Positions 7,904 to 21,144 of a DNA stretch of 64,000 nt are shown one piece after another. Where the stretch lies: assembly GCF_001969385.1 (NCBI RefSeq), contig NZ_CP014796.1, forward strand, positions 3,365,501 through 3,429,500, in the 5' to 3' direction. A model generated the notes under the pieces. It ran no database searches. It was not told the origin of the DNA and worked only from the letters and a program-made list of their open reading frames with translations. A program made the position numbers and the translations under genes. The first letter of the stretch is position 1. Each line of letters opens with the position of its first letter. This DNA comes from Salipiger profundus (GTDB taxonomy: Bacteria; Pseudomonadota; Alphaproteobacteria; Rhodobacterales; Rhodobacteraceae).

Positions 7904-8377
7904 TCAGGCCTTCTTCTTAACGGCCGCGGCGATCCAGAGCGCGACGAACAGGAGGCTCGCGATGGTGTTCCAGCTGGCCATCGAGAGGCCGAGGAAATCC
8001 CACAGGACCTCGTCGCAGCGCTGGATCTCGGCCGACATGATCTGGTTGAGCAGGTCGTCGGCGCTGATGCCGGTGACCGGCGCCGAGGAGGTGCAGGTGG
8101 TCGGCCCTTCCCACCAGGCGCGCTCGACGCCGGTATGGTAGAACCCGATGGCGGCGGTGGTCAGCGCCGAGAGCGCGCCGAGCAGCGGCAGCGCCGGGCC
8201 GCGCGTGGCCAGCGCCGCGGCGCCGATGACGACGGCGGCGGCATGCGGCCAGCGCTGCCAGATGCACAGCTTGCAGGGCGGCAGGTCGCCCAGGAACTGG
8301 AAGCCGAAGGCGCCGAGCAGCACGGCGGCGGATCCCGCCGCGGCGAGCAGGATGAGAATGTTGCGCGATAGGGTCAC
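7904..8377 (-). CDS. dsbB: Disulfide bond formation protein B
   Basis: Reoxidises the periplasmic thiol oxidase DsbA and passes electrons to quinone. The 157-residue protein has four hydrophobic helices. The first periplasmic loop has the redox pair CKLC and the second loop has the partner cysteines in TTCTSS and IQRC. The start is GTG at 8377, whose GTGA overlaps the stop of the upstream yqaA-like gene, so it is translationally coupled. The C-terminus is lysine-rich and cytoplasmic. No dsbA is in the window. Confidence 0.9.
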   Translation of the reverse strand: MTLSRNILILLAAAGSAAVLLGAFGFQFLGDLPPCKLCIWQRWPHAAAVVIGAAALATRGPALPLLGALSALTTAAIGFYHTGVERAWWEGPTTCTSSAPVTGISADDLLNQIMSAEIQRCDEVLWDFLGLSMASWNTIASLLFVALWIAAAVKKKA

Positions 8378-8952
8378 AGGTACCTCACGAGGTAGAAGCC
8401 GCCGACCAGCAGCAGCACGAAGAGGGTGAAGACAAGGCCGAGCCGCCGTTCGATGAAATCGCGGATCGGCGCACCGAAGGCCCGGAGCAGCCCCGCCACC
8501 ACGAAGAACCGCAGCGAGCGGGCGATGATGGCGGTGACGACGAAGGTGGCCATCGGCATCGCCGTCCAGCCGGACATGATGGTGATCACCTTGAACGGGA
8601 AGGGCGTGATGCCGGCGATCAGGACCGCCCAGAAGCCCACGCCGTTGAAGCGCGCGTTGAAGGCAGCAATGTGGTCGCCCTTGCCCAGCGCCTCGAGGAT
8701 CGGCCGGCCGATGCCCTCGAAGAAGAAATGCCCGATGCCGTAGCCCAGCAGGCCGCCGAGCACCGACGACACCGTCGCCACCAGCGCGATCAGCCACGCC
8801 CGGCGGGGCGCGGCGAGGATCATCGGGATCATCAGCACGTCCGGCGGAATCGGGAAGACCGAGGCCTCGATGAAGGACACCGCCGCCAGCGCCCAGAGCG
8901 CCTTGGGATGGTCTGCAAGCGACATGGTCCAGTCGTAGAGGCGGCGCAGCAT
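8374..8952 (-). CDS. YqaA-like DedA/VTT-family membrane protein
   Basis: A 192-residue multi-span protein of the DedA/SNARE-associated (VTT) superfamily. The signature region is SFIEASVFPIPPDVLMIPMILAAP (about 25-48), with a later FPFKVITIMSG motif. DedA proteins are linked to flipping of undecaprenyl phosphate or phospholipids and to proton-driven membrane homeostasis; the YqaA branch is not characterised. I start at the ATG at 8952 (GGAG nine bases upstream). It is fused by a 4-bp overlap to dsbB, a pairing that suggests common envelope roles. Confidence 0.87.
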   Translation of the reverse strand: MLRRLYDWTMSLADHPKALWALAAVSFIEASVFPIPPDVLMIPMILAAPRRAWLIALVATVSSVLGGLLGYGIGHFFFEGIGRPILEALGKGDHIAAFNARFNGVGFWAVLIAGITPFPFKVITIMSGWTAMPMATFVVTAIIARSLRFFVVAGLLRAFGAPIRDFIERRLGLVFTLFVLLLVGGFYLVRYL

Positions 8953-9347
8953 GAGCAAGGTCTCCGGTTGTCCGCCTTGCAGGAAGCATGGGGGGCGGCG
9001 GGGTGCAACAGACGAAATGGTGTTCCGCGATGCGCTGTGACGCGAGGGCTGCATCCTGCGCAAGCAGGGAGCAATCCTACCGCATCCGACGCTCCGTGCT
9101 TCTTGTCTCCGCCGGTGAGCAGGACTGCCGAAAACCGACATCGGCTCCGGGGCCCCGGAACTGCGCCCGGCGGCACGTGCCGGCCTGCCTCCGGCGGGGA
9201 TATTTGCAGCCAGAAGAGGCCACGACGCGCACCCCCTGTGCTTCTTCTGGCTAAAAATATCCCCGGGGTGAATGCGCCGTGAGGCGCAGAGGGGCAGCGC
9301 CCCTCCTGCCGGATCGCATAAATGAGGTGTGCGGTCGGATCGAGCGT
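8953..9347. other. Intergenic region with palindromic repeat, no gene
   Basis: About 395 bp between the yqaA-like start and the end of the ASKHA gene. It carries the yqaA-dsbB promoter side (8953-9050), and the first copy of the dispersed palindromic element (9188-9268) followed by a GGGGCAGCGCCCC hairpin (9291-9303). No reading frame with a ribosome binding site was found. Confidence 0.6.
9188..9268. repeat. Dispersed intergenic palindrome, copy 1 (full)
   Basis: Left arm CCTCCGGCGGGGATATTTGC then AGCCAGAAGAG; right arm CTTCTTCTGGCTAAAAATAT then CCCCGGGG. The arms pair over about 22 bp with a 21-base spacer. The same arms recur at 45351-45465, and half-copies at 13834-13903 and 31957-31988. 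It follows the end of the ASKHA gene and could act as a terminator or a RNA-stabilising hairpin. Confidence 0.85.
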
Positions 9348-11387
9348 TCAGCCGCGCCGCCGGCGCCTTCGACCGCCACCCTCGCCGCCGCCGGTGTTGA
9401 AACTCACCTCTGGCAGAGTCACCTGCGCAAGCAGTTCGGGGAAGGGGTCAACGGCGTGAGGCAACGCGTTGGCGGCGACGAAGTGTTCCTGGAAGCGCGG
9501 CTCGATGGCGGTCTCGACCTTGGTGATCTCGCGCACGTCGCGCTCGATCTGCCTCCGTGCAGCGAGGTTGCACAGCGCGATGCGTGCCCCGGTGCCGGCC
9601 GCGTTGCCTGCCGAGGTGACCTTGTCGATCGGCACGTCGGGGATCATCCCGAGCACCATCGCGTGTAGCGGCGAGATATGCGCCCCGAAGGCGCCGGCAA
9701 GCACCACGCGGTCGACCTTGTCGACGCCGCGCTCGTCCATCAGCAACCGCGCGCCCGCGTAGAGCGCCGACTTTGCCAGCTGGATCGCCCGGATATCGCC
9801 CTGGCTCACGCTGACCAGCGGGCCGCCCTCGGCGGTGCCGTCGTGCAGCACGTAGGAGTGCGTCCGCCCCTCGGGGATGCAGCGCGCCGTGCCGGTCTGC
9901 TCGGCCGATCCGATCAGCCCCTTGGCGTCCAGCACGCCGGCCATGCGCATCTCGGCCACCGCCTCGATGATACCCGAGCCGCAGATGCCGGTGATCCCGG
10001 TGCGTGCCGCCGCCTTGGCAAAGCCCGGCTCGTCGGACCAGAACTTGCAGCCGATGATGCGGAACTTCGGCTCCCTGGTTTCGGGGTCGATGCGCACCGC
10101 CTCGATGGCGCCGGGCGCGGCGCGCTGGCCGGAGCTGATTTGCGCGCCCTCGAAGGCCGGCCCCGTGGGCGAGGAACAGGCGAGCACCCGGCTGGTGTCT
10201 CCAAGCAGGATCTCGGCGTTGGTGCCGACGTCGACCACCAGCACGAGGTCCTCGGACTTGCCCGGCTCTTCCGACAGCGCCACCGCGGCGGCATCGGCGC
10301 CGACGTGGCCGGCGATGCAGGGCAGCACGTAGACCTGCGCCGAGCTGCGCAGCGAGGTCAGCGCGAGATCCGCCGCGGTCAGGTTCAGCGCCGACGACGT
10401 CGCAAGCGCAAAGGGCGCCTGTCCCAGTTCCACCGGGTCGATGCCCAGCAGCAGGTGGTGCATCACGGGGTTGCAGACGAAGACCGCCTCCAGGATCTGC
10501 GCGGTCTCGATCCCGGCCTCGGCGGCGATCTCCTCGGCCAGCGTCGAGATCGCCTCGCGCACGGCGGCGGTCATCTCGGCGTCGCCGCCGGGGTTCATCA
10601 TCGCGTAGGACACCCGGCTCATCAGGTCCTCGCCGAAGCGGATCTGCGGGTTCATGATCCCCGAGGACGCGACGACCTCGCCGGTGTCGAGGTTGGTCAG
10701 ATGCGCGGCGATGGTGGTCGAGCCGAGATCTATGGCAAGCCCGAAGATCCCGGTCTCGAGCAGGCCGGGCCAGGCGGCGACGATGCGCGGCACCGCCTCC
10801 GCGTCGGTGCTGTGCAGCGCCACGGTGATCTTCCAGCCGCCCTTGCGCAGGATCGGCTGCAGTCCGGACAATGTGGAAAACTCCGTGGACACCTCGGGGA
10901 TATCCCACTGCGCCCGCAGTGCGCGCTGCACCCGTTCGAGGTCACCCGTCGGCTCGTGCATGTCCGGCTCGTCGACCTCGACGTAGTAGAGTCGCGTCGC
11001 CGGGTCCATCTCGATCACCCGTGCCGAAGCCGCCTTGCGCACCACCTGCCGGTGCACCTGGCTCTCGGGCGGCACGTCGATCACCACGTCGCCGCGGATC
11101 TGTGCCTGGCAACTCAGCCGCCGCCCCGGTTTCAGCCCGCGCTTTTCGTCGTAACGCTCCTCGACCGAGTTCCATTCGGAGAGCGCGTCCTCGGACGAAT
11201 GGATGCCATGCTTCGAGAAATCCCCGAAGGCGGGTTTCACCTGGCATTTCGAACAGATGCCACGGCCGCCGCAGACCGAGTCGAGATCGACCCCCAGCTG
11301 TCGTGCGGCGGTGAGCACCGGCGTGCCCACGGGAAAGCGGCCGCGCTTGCCGGAGGGGGTGAAGACGACGAGAGGGTCCTTGGACAT
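9348..11387 (-). CDS. Ferredoxin-ASKHA reductive activator (DUF4445/RACo-like)
   Basis: A 679-residue fusion. Residues 1-90 are a plant-type [2Fe-2S] ferredoxin domain with CGGRGICSKC and a later cysteine (SCQAQIRGDV). After a linker, residues about 205-640 are an ASKHA ATPase of the DUF4445 family (GLAIDLGSTTIAAHL, VVDVGTNAEI, GICGSGIIEAV). Characterised relatives (RACo, RamA) use ATP to reductively reactivate cobalamin in corrinoid methyltransferases. Such genes in Rhodobacterales usually lie with B12-binding and methyltransferase genes; none is within this window. The C-terminus is an unusual tail GGGEGGGRRRRRRG. Its physiological partner is unknown. Confidence 0.88.
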   Translation of the reverse strand: MSKDPLVVFTPSGKRGRFPVGTPVLTAARQLGVDLDSVCGGRGICSKCQVKPAFGDFSKHGIHSSEDALSEWNSVEERYDEKRGLKPGRRLSCQAQIRGDVVIDVPPESQVHRQVVRKAASARVIEMDPATRLYYVEVDEPDMHEPTGDLERVQRALRAQWDIPEVSTEFSTLSGLQPILRKGGWKITVALHSTDAEAVPRIVAAWPGLLETGIFGLAIDLGSTTIAAHLTNLDTGEVVASSGIMNPQIRFGEDLMSRVSYAMMNPGGDAEMTAAVREAISTLAEEIAAEAGIETAQILEAVFVCNPVMHHLLLGIDPVELGQAPFALATSSALNLTAADLALTSLRSSAQVYVLPCIAGHVGADAAAVALSEEPGKSEDLVLVVDVGTNAEILLGDTSRVLACSSPTGPAFEGAQISSGQRAAPGAIEAVRIDPETREPKFRIIGCKFWSDEPGFAKAAARTGITGICGSGIIEAVAEMRMAGVLDAKGLIGSAEQTGTARCIPEGRTHSYVLHDGTAEGGPLVSVSQGDIRAIQLAKSALYAGARLLMDERGVDKVDRVVLAGAFGAHISPLHAMVLGMIPDVPIDKVTSAGNAAGTGARIALCNLAARRQIERDVREITKVETAIEPRFQEHFVAANALPHAVDPFPELLAQVTLPEVSFNTGGGEGGGRRRRRRG

Positions 11388-11465
11388 GGCAGATCCTTTC
11401 CTGCGCGCATTGTAGGCACCTTGTGGAAAAGTCGCGGCTTCGACGCAAGTCCGAAGGCGTCTCGC

Positions 11466-12608
11466 TCACCCGTCGCCGAGCCAGCGCAGGATGTCGGCCC
11501 GGTTGCCGTCGAGCTCGGGCGCCGCGGGCCGGGCAGGGCGATCCTCCATCCCCGAGATCTTGATCGGGTTGCCTGGCGCCTTGAACGTCGCGCGTCCGAA
11601 GCGGTCGAGCACGTCGACGATCATGTTGCGCGCCATGAGCTGCGGGTCCTTCAACACCTGCGCCATGTCCTGGATCGGGGCGCAGGGCACCCCCGCCGCG
11701 GTGAGCCGCGACAGCCAGTAGGAGCGGGGATGCTCGAGCGTCGCCGCCTCGATCAGCCGCTTCAGCAGCCGCGCATGGGCCAGCCGCGCGGCGTTGTCGA
11801 CGAAGCGCGGGTCGTCGGAGAGGGGCAGCTGCAGGCACATGCACAGCCGTTCGAACTGCGCGTCGGTGCCGGCGCTCACCACGAAGGGCCCATCCGAGGC
11901 CGCCACCGCCTCGCTGGGCGCGATCAAGGGGTGCCGCGTGCCGGCCGCCTCCGGCGCCGGGCCGACGGCCGCCTGCGTCACCGCCTGCTCCATCATCGCG
12001 ATTTGCGCGTCGAGCAGGCCCACGTCGATCCGTCGCCCCGTGCCACTGCGGGCCCGGTCGTAGAGCGCCGCGAGCACCCCGTGCGCGAGGAACATGCCCC
12101 CGGCGAGCTCGGCCACCGATCCGCCGGCACGCGCCGGTGTGCCGGGCGCACCGGTCATCGCCATCATGCCGCCTCGAGCCTGCGCCACCGCATCGTAGGA
12201 GGGGCGTTTCGCATCCGGCCCGGTCTGGCCGTAGCCACTGACCGAGGCATGGATGAGCGCGGGGAAGCGTGTGTGCAGCGTCTCCCAGTCGAGCCCGTGG
12301 CGTGCCAGCACGCCGGGGCGGAAGTTCTCGACCACCACGTCGGCGCGCGCCAGAATGCGGTCGAGCAGGGCGCGGTCGGTCTCGTCCTCGAAATCCAGCG
12401 CGATCGAGCGTTTCCCTCGGTTCAGCGTGGCGAAATAGGCGCTCTTGCCGTCCTTCAGCGGCGGCAGCGCGCGCGCTCCGTCGCCGCGCCCCGGGCGTTC
12501 GACCTTGATGACGGCGGCGCCGAGGTCGGCGAGGATCATGGTGGCGTAGGGACCGGAGAGAATCCGGCTGAAATCGACGACGGTGACGCCGGCAAGGGGA
12601 AGCGACAT
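11466..12608 (-). CDS. CaiB/BaiF-family CoA-transferase
   Basis: A 380-residue class III CoA-transferase. It moves CoA between carboxylic acids through an acyl-aspartyl enzyme intermediate. The conserved start region LAGVTVVDFSRILSGPYATMILADLGAAVIKVE and the motif SYDAVAQARGGMMAMTG, holding the candidate catalytic Asp, are present. It starts at the ATG at 12608 (AAAGG before it) rather than the longer upstream frame. It is on the same strand as the ASKHA gene, 78 bp before it, so the two may be co-transcribed. The substrate cannot be told from sequence. Confidence 0.88.
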   Translation of the reverse strand: MSLPLAGVTVVDFSRILSGPYATMILADLGAAVIKVERPGRGDGARALPPLKDGKSAYFATLNRGKRSIALDFEDETDRALLDRILARADVVVENFRPGVLARHGLDWETLHTRFPALIHASVSGYGQTGPDAKRPSYDAVAQARGGMMAMTGAPGTPARAGGSVAELAGGMFLAHGVLAALYDRARSGTGRRIDVGLLDAQIAMMEQAVTQAAVGPAPEAAGTRHPLIAPSEAVAASDGPFVVSAGTDAQFERLCMCLQLPLSDDPRFVDNAARLAHARLLKRLIEAATLEHPRSYWLSRLTAAGVPCAPIQDMAQVLKDPQLMARNMIVDVLDRFGRATFKAPGNPIKISGMEDRPARPAAPELDGNRADILRWLGDG

Positions 12609-12787
12609 GGGCCTTTGGCTCTCTGATGTCCGTGACTGCTCCGTCCCAGCTTCACGCAGCCGCCCCCAACCGCGCAAGAGATTCGCTAGGCCCGCCCGCG
12701 GTTTCTGCGCCACCCGTTACGCGCGAGCCTCGGCCGGTCGGCACAGCTTCAGGTCGTTCACGGCGAGGGGGCGCCCCGCCGATGTGA

Positions 12788-16632
<3,845 letters not shown>

Positions 16633-16742
16633 TCGGGGCCGGCCCAGGGGCTTGAGGACAGGGACTTTGTTTTGGTTTACCTTTGGTTAAGCTTCCCCGT
16701 GCGACACAGGGCGGGGCAGGCTGACCGGCGAAAGGGGGCCAG

Positions 16743-19043
16743 GTGACGGAGTTCGCGGCAAAGCTTCAGCACGACCGGGGCAGGGCCTTCGGCTTCCTGC
16801 GCGGCGCCGGCATTCTGCTGGCGCTGGCCTCCCTCTGTGCCCTCCTGTCGGTGCAGAAGGATGGCACGGGCCTCGGGGTTGCGCTGGTCACCGCTGCCGC
16901 AGCCTTTGCCGCGATGGCGGTGTTGCTCGCCGCAACCGCCGGCCTGAGGCGCTACCGCACCGCACTCGAGATCGAGACGATCCATCGGCTGGCAGAGGAT
17001 TCGGCCACGCCGATCATGGTGACGAACCGGGCCCAGACCGTCATCGTGGCGAATGCCGCTGCGCGCCAGCAATTCGGTGAGGTCAGGGGCGGCGGCCTTC
17101 CGCAGATTCTCGGCCGAAGCATCGTCAGTGCCGATGCAGTGCTGCGACGTCTGGACGATCTGGCCAGTGAGCAGGGCTTCGCACGTGAAAGCGTTTCGAC
17201 ACATACTGACCGCTTTAAGCTGTCGGTGAGGCGGCTCGCGCGCGGACACGGGCTCTGGCGGATCGAGGCCGGGCTGACCCCGCCCGAGACCGAGCCCGAG
17301 ATCGACGAACCGCCCGTGCTGACCCTTGGCCGCAGCGGCGCGGTGCTTTTCATGAACGGCCGGGCCCGATCCATGTTGGGGCGCCGCATCAAGCAGCTTG
17401 ACGACGTGCTCGAGGATCCGCCCCTGCACCCCGGTCGCGAACACGGGTTCAGGACCCCGCAGGGCACGCGGCGCTTCATCGCGCGTTGTCTCGAGGCCGG
17501 GATCGGCCGGCAGGAGCTGGTGCTTGATCCGGTCGCCGCAGAGGACGACGCGCCCGAGGCCCCGTCGGGATTCGATGACCTTCCGGTGCCGCTTTTGCGG
17601 CTCGACCGCGACGGCACGATCCTGCGTGCCAACGCCGTCGCCTGCAGGCTGCTGGACACGGCCAGCGCCGATGGCCGCAACATCGCCGAGTTCATGGAGG
17701 GTCTGGGGCGCTCGATCCAGGGCTGGCTTGGCGAGGCGGCGGTCGGGCGTGGCCTGCAGCGGTCAGAGTTCCTGCGCCTCGCCCGGTCCGACCGCGAGGT
17801 GTTCGTGCAGGTCACGCTCAACCGAGTGCGTGTCGGCGGCAAGAGCGAGCTTGTCGCGGTGCTCAACGATGCCACCGAGCTCAAGACGCTCGAGGCGCAG
17901 TTCGTCCAGAGCCAGAAGATGCAGGCAATCGGCCAGCTTGCGGGCGGGGTCGCGCATGATTTCAACAACCTGCTGACCGCCATCTCCGGTCACTGCGACC
18001 TGCTGCTCCTGCGCCACGACCAGGGGGACCCGGATTATGCCGACCTAGTGCAGATCAACCAGAACGCCAACCGCGCTGCCGCACTCGTGGGTCAGCTTCT
18101 GGCGTTCTCGCGCAAGCAGACGCTGCGGCCGGAGCTTCTTGACCTCCGCGATACGCTTTCGGATCTGACCCACCTGCTCAACCGCCTGGTGGGCGAGAAG
18201 ATCGAGCTCACGCTCAGCCACGACCCGGTGCTCCCGGCAATCCGGGGCGACCGGCGGCAGCTCGAGCAGGTGCTGATGAACCTCGTCGTCAACGCGCGGG
18301 ACGCCATGCCCGACGGCGGCACGATCCGCATCGAGACCGAGCGTCGTCTTTTGCTGGAGCCGCTGAAGCGCGACCGGGCGATGGTCGAGCCGGGCGAATA
18401 CGCCTCGGTCAAGGTAAGTGACGCCGGCGTGGGCATCGCGCAGGACTCCCTGCAGAAGGTCTTCGAACCGTTCTACACCACCAAGCGCACGGGCGAGGGC
18501 ACGGGGCTTGGTCTCTCGACGGTCTACGGCATCGTCAAGCAGACCGGCGGGTTCATCTTCGTCGACAGCACGCCCGACGAAGGGAGCTGTTTCACGTTGC
18601 TCTTCCCGGCATATACGCCGCCAGTGGGTGCAGAGGTGCCGCCACGCCCGCCCGAGCGGCGGCGCATGCCCAGGGCCGGAAGTGGCGTGGTGCTGCTGGT
18701 CGAGGACGAGGCGCCGGTCAGGGCCTTCGCCGCCCGCGCGCTGCGTATGCGCGGCTACACGGTGCTCGAGGCCGCCAGCGCCGAGGAGGCGCTCGAGACG
18801 CTTTCGGACGATGCCGTCAGCGTCGATGTCTTCGTGACCGATGTGATCATGCCGGGTATGGACGGCCCGACCTGGGTGAATGAGGCGCTGAAGGCGCGCC
18901 CCGACACGCGGGTCGTCTTCGTCTCCGGCTACGCCGAGGACATGTTCGAGGAAGGCACGGAGCGCGTGCCCGAGTCGGTCTTCCTGCCGAAGCCCTTCTC
19001 GCTCAGTCAGCTGACCGAGACCGTTCATCAGCAGATGACCTGA
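16743..19043 (+). CDS. cckA: Hybrid histidine kinase CckA
   Basis: Cell-cycle kinase that phosphorylates ChpT, and through it CtrA and CpdR. The 766-residue protein has two N-terminal membrane helices (about 17-36 and 42-64), PAS-like domains, a DHp H-box [17 protein letters not shown] (H405), a HATPase domain ([22 protein letters not shown]) and a C-terminal receiver with phospho-acceptor D700 in [15 protein letters not shown]. The start is GTG at 16743 behind AAAGGGGGCC. In Rhodobacterales this relay controls motility, gene transfer agent and recombination genes rather than essential division. It ends 22 bp from a convergent sulfotransferase. Confidence 0.95.
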   Translation: MTEFAAKLQHDRGRAFGFLRGAGILLALASLCALLSVQKDGTGLGVALVTAAAAFAAMAVLLAATAGLRRYRTALEIETIHRLAEDSATPIMVTNRAQTVIVANAAARQQFGEVRGGGLPQILGRSIVSADAVLRRLDDLASEQGFARESVSTHTDRFKLSVRRLARGHGLWRIEAGLTPPETEPEIDEPPVLTLGRSGAVLFMNGRARSMLGRRIKQLDDVLEDPPLHPGREHGFRTPQGTRRFIARCLEAGIGRQELVLDPVAAEDDAPEAPSGFDDLPVPLLRLDRDGTILRANAVACRLLDTASADGRNIAEFMEGLGRSIQGWLGEAAVGRGLQRSEFLRLARSDREVFVQVTLNRVRVGGKSELVAVLNDATELKTLEAQFVQSQKMQAIGQLAGGVAHDFNNLLTAISGHCDLLLLRHDQGDPDYADLVQINQNANRAAALVGQLLAFSRKQTLRPELLDLRDTLSDLTHLLNRLVGEKIELTLSHDPVLPAIRGDRRQLEQVLMNLVVNARDAMPDGGTIRIETERRLLLEPLKRDRAMVEPGEYASVKVSDAGVGIAQDSLQKVFEPFYTTKRTGEGTGLGLSTVYGIVKQTGGFIFVDSTPDEGSCFTLLFPAYTPPVGAEVPPRPPERRRMPRAGSGVVLLVEDEAPVRAFAARALRMRGYTVLEAASAEEALETLSDDAVSVDVFVTDVIMPGMDGPTWVNEALKARPDTRVVFVSGYAEDMFEEGTERVPESVFLPKPFSLSQLTETVHQQMT

Positions 19044-19064
19044 CTGGCCCGCCCCGGGGCTGGA

Positions 19065-19658
19065 TCAGAGGGCGCGCTCCCAGACTTCGAAGTCCGTGGC
19101 GCATTTGCGCCGCAGCTTTGCCTCGGTCTCCCTTGAAAGCGCGAGGTCCGCACCTGGGGAGACGTTCTTTTGCGGCAGGTCGACCGTCACGCCGAGCCGC
19201 TGCTCGAGAAAGCCGATGATTTTTGCCTGGTGCTCGTAGCGGAAGAGATGGGTGACGGCCGTGCCATTGGGACGGGGCTCGATGAACTTCGCCTGGCTGC
19301 CGACGTTGGCAAAGGGCGGGCGCTCGCCGCGAGTATAGGCCTCGACGAAGGCGTCGAAGCTCATGCCCCTGGTCGAGGTCGGGCGGCCCGCGAGAAAGCC
19401 GCGCTGCCGGTAGCGATACCACGACCCGAGCCAGGATACGGGCTCGCGCACGATGGCCATCAGTTCCATGTCCTTGCCGCCGACTTTTTCGAGCATGGGC
19501 CGGAAGAAGCGGTTGTACCGGTAGACCGGTGCATGTTTCAATTCGGGCGGATCGAGCACTGTCATCGAGGCGTGGGGCGCAAGCGCCGTCTCGTAGGCGG
19601 AACTGCCCGTCTTGGGCACCGCCAGCATCACCAGCCGCGCTTTCCAGAACACCAGCAT
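19065..19658 (-). CDS. Sulfotransferase-family protein
   Basis: A 197-residue cytosolic protein of the P-loop sulfotransferase superfamily. The PAPS 5'-phosphosulfate loop VPKTGSSAYETAL is near the N-terminus and the 3'-phosphate region MAIVREPVSWLGSWYRYR follows about 60 residues later. This form is common in Rhodobacterales and its acceptor is unknown. I prefer the ATG at 19658 because family members begin right before the (M)LxFxKxRLxxLAVPKTG strand. A GTG at 19694 would add 12 basic residues. It is monocistronic and convergent with cckA. Confidence 0.85.
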   Translation of the reverse strand: MLVFWKARLVMLAVPKTGSSAYETALAPHASMTVLDPPELKHAPVYRYNRFFRPMLEKVGGKDMELMAIVREPVSWLGSWYRYRQRGFLAGRPTSTRGMSFDAFVEAYTRGERPPFANVGSQAKFIEPRPNGTAVTHLFRYEHQAKIIGFLEQRLGVTVDLPQKNVSPGADLALSRETEAKLRRKCATDFEVWERAL

Positions 19659-19771
19659 GGCCCGCCCCCGTCGTTTCTTTCGCTCGTAAACCACTCTTTA
19701 ACCTTGGCGGGAAAGAGTGGTCCACGAAAATATCTCTTGTAATGTTCCGGTTTTGATCTCATATCGGGTGA

Positions 19772-19786
19772 GAACAAGTCGCGAAC
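19772..19786 (+). promoter_or_regulatory. LexA (SOS) box of recA
   Basis: GAAC-AAGTCGC-GAAC, a perfect GAAC-N7-GAAC direct repeat, the alphaproteobacterial LexA site (GTTC-N7-GTTC read on the other strand). It lies 52 bp before the recA start codon. Confidence 0.85.
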
Positions 19787-19837
19787 AAAAGGGGCGATTG
19801 CCGCTCTGGCGCGGGTGTGGAATAAGGATCGAAACGC

Positions 19838-20908
19838 ATGGCAACGGCAGATCTTCTGACTATGGACAGCAAGAAAAACGCAGACCGCCAAAAGGCACTC
19901 GACTCGGCACTGGCTCAGATCGAGCGCCAGTTCGGCAAGGGCTCGATCATGAAGCTCGGGGGCGACAACGCCTTCAAGGACATCGAGGCAAGCTCGACCG
20001 GATCGCTCGGGCTCGATATCGCGCTGGGGATCGGTGGCCTGCCGATGGGCCGCATCGTCGAGATCTACGGCCCCGAATCCTCGGGCAAGACGACGGTGAC
20101 GCTGCATTGCGTCGCCGAGCAGCAGAAAAAGGGCGGCGTCTGCGCCTTCGTCGACGCCGAGCACGCGCTCGACCCGCAATATGCCAAGAAGCTTGGCGTG
20201 GACCTCGACGAGCTGCTGATCTCGCAGCCCGACACCGGGGAACAGGCGCTCGAGATCACCGATACGCTGGTGCGCTCGGGGGCGGTCAACATGGTCGTGG
20301 TCGACTCGGTGGCGGCGCTGACGCCCAAGTCCGAGCTCGAGGGCGACATGGGCGATTCGAGCGTCGGCGTGCAGGCGCGCCTGATGAGCCAAGCGATGCG
20401 CAAGCTCACCGGCTCGATCAGCCGCTCGAACTGCATGGTGATCTTCATCAACCAGATCCGGATGAAGATCGGCGTGATGTTCGGCTCGCCGGAAACCACC
20501 ACCGGCGGCAACGCGCTGAAGTTCTACAGCTCGGTGCGTCTCGACATTCGCCGCATCGGGTCGATCAAGGACCGCGACGAGGTCGTCGGCAACCAGACCC
20601 GCGTGAAGGTGGTGAAGAACAAGGTTGCCCCGCCGTTCAAGCAGGTCGAGTTCGACATCATGTATGGCGAGGGCATCTCGAAGATGGGCGAGCTGCTCGA
20701 CCTCGGGGTGAAGGCCGGCGTGGTCGACAAGTCGGGCGCCTGGTATTCCTACGGCGACGAGCGGATCGGGCAGGGGCGAGAGAACGCCAAGAACTTCCTG
20801 CGCGAGAACAGCCGCGTCGCGCTCGATATCGAGGACAAGATCCGTGCCGCGCACGGGCTCGAGTTCCACATGGCCGAAGACGACCCCGACATGGTCGAGG
20901 ACGACTGA
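19838..20908 (+). CDS. recA: Recombinase A
   Basis: ATP-dependent strand-exchange protein for homologous recombination and SOS induction. It is 356 residues. Walker [10 protein letters not shown] is at 78-86, followed by the conserved [19 protein letters not shown], the L1/L2 DNA-binding region ([13 protein letters not shown]... [27 protein letters not shown]) and an acidic C-terminal tail ([10 protein letters not shown]). The ATG at 19838 has AAGGA 12 bases upstream; an in-frame ATG eight codons later is less likely given family N-termini. A LexA box lies upstream and an intrinsic terminator downstream. Confidence 0.98.
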   Translation: MATADLLTMDSKKNADRQKALDSALAQIERQFGKGSIMKLGGDNAFKDIEASSTGSLGLDIALGIGGLPMGRIVEIYGPESSGKTTVTLHCVAEQQKKGGVCAFVDAEHALDPQYAKKLGVDLDELLISQPDTGEQALEITDTLVRSGAVNMVVVDSVAALTPKSELEGDMGDSSVGVQARLMSQAMRKLTGSISRSNCMVIFINQIRMKIGVMFGSPETTTGGNALKFYSSVRLDIRRIGSIKDRDEVVGNQTRVKVVKNKVAPPFKQVEFDIMYGEGISKMGELLDLGVKAGVVDKSGAWYSYGDERIGQGRENAKNFLRENSRVALDIEDKIRAAHGLEFHMAEDDPDMVEDD

Positions 20909-20947
20909 GGCCCGCGCCCCAGCTCGAGGCATAAAATCATGACATGG

Positions 20948-20973
20948 AAAAGCGCCCCACGAGGGCGCTTTTT
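20948..20973 (+). terminator. Rho-independent terminator of recA
   Basis: AAA-AGCGCCC, loop CACGA, GGGCGCT followed by TTTT (20969-20973 is a T run). It lies 40 bp after the recA stop codon. Confidence 0.92.
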
Positions 20974-21144
20974 CGTTGCGCGCCCGGCTTCGGGGAGGCG
21001 CGCGGCCGCCGCGAAAGGCGCGCCGGAAGCGTGAGCCCTCGGGCTTCCCCGCACGGGCGCTCCTTATGCATCACGGCTTATGGACAGAGCGCAGGCTGGG
21101 CGATACACCTGCGCGGACCGCTGAGACACCAGCCAAGGACAATC

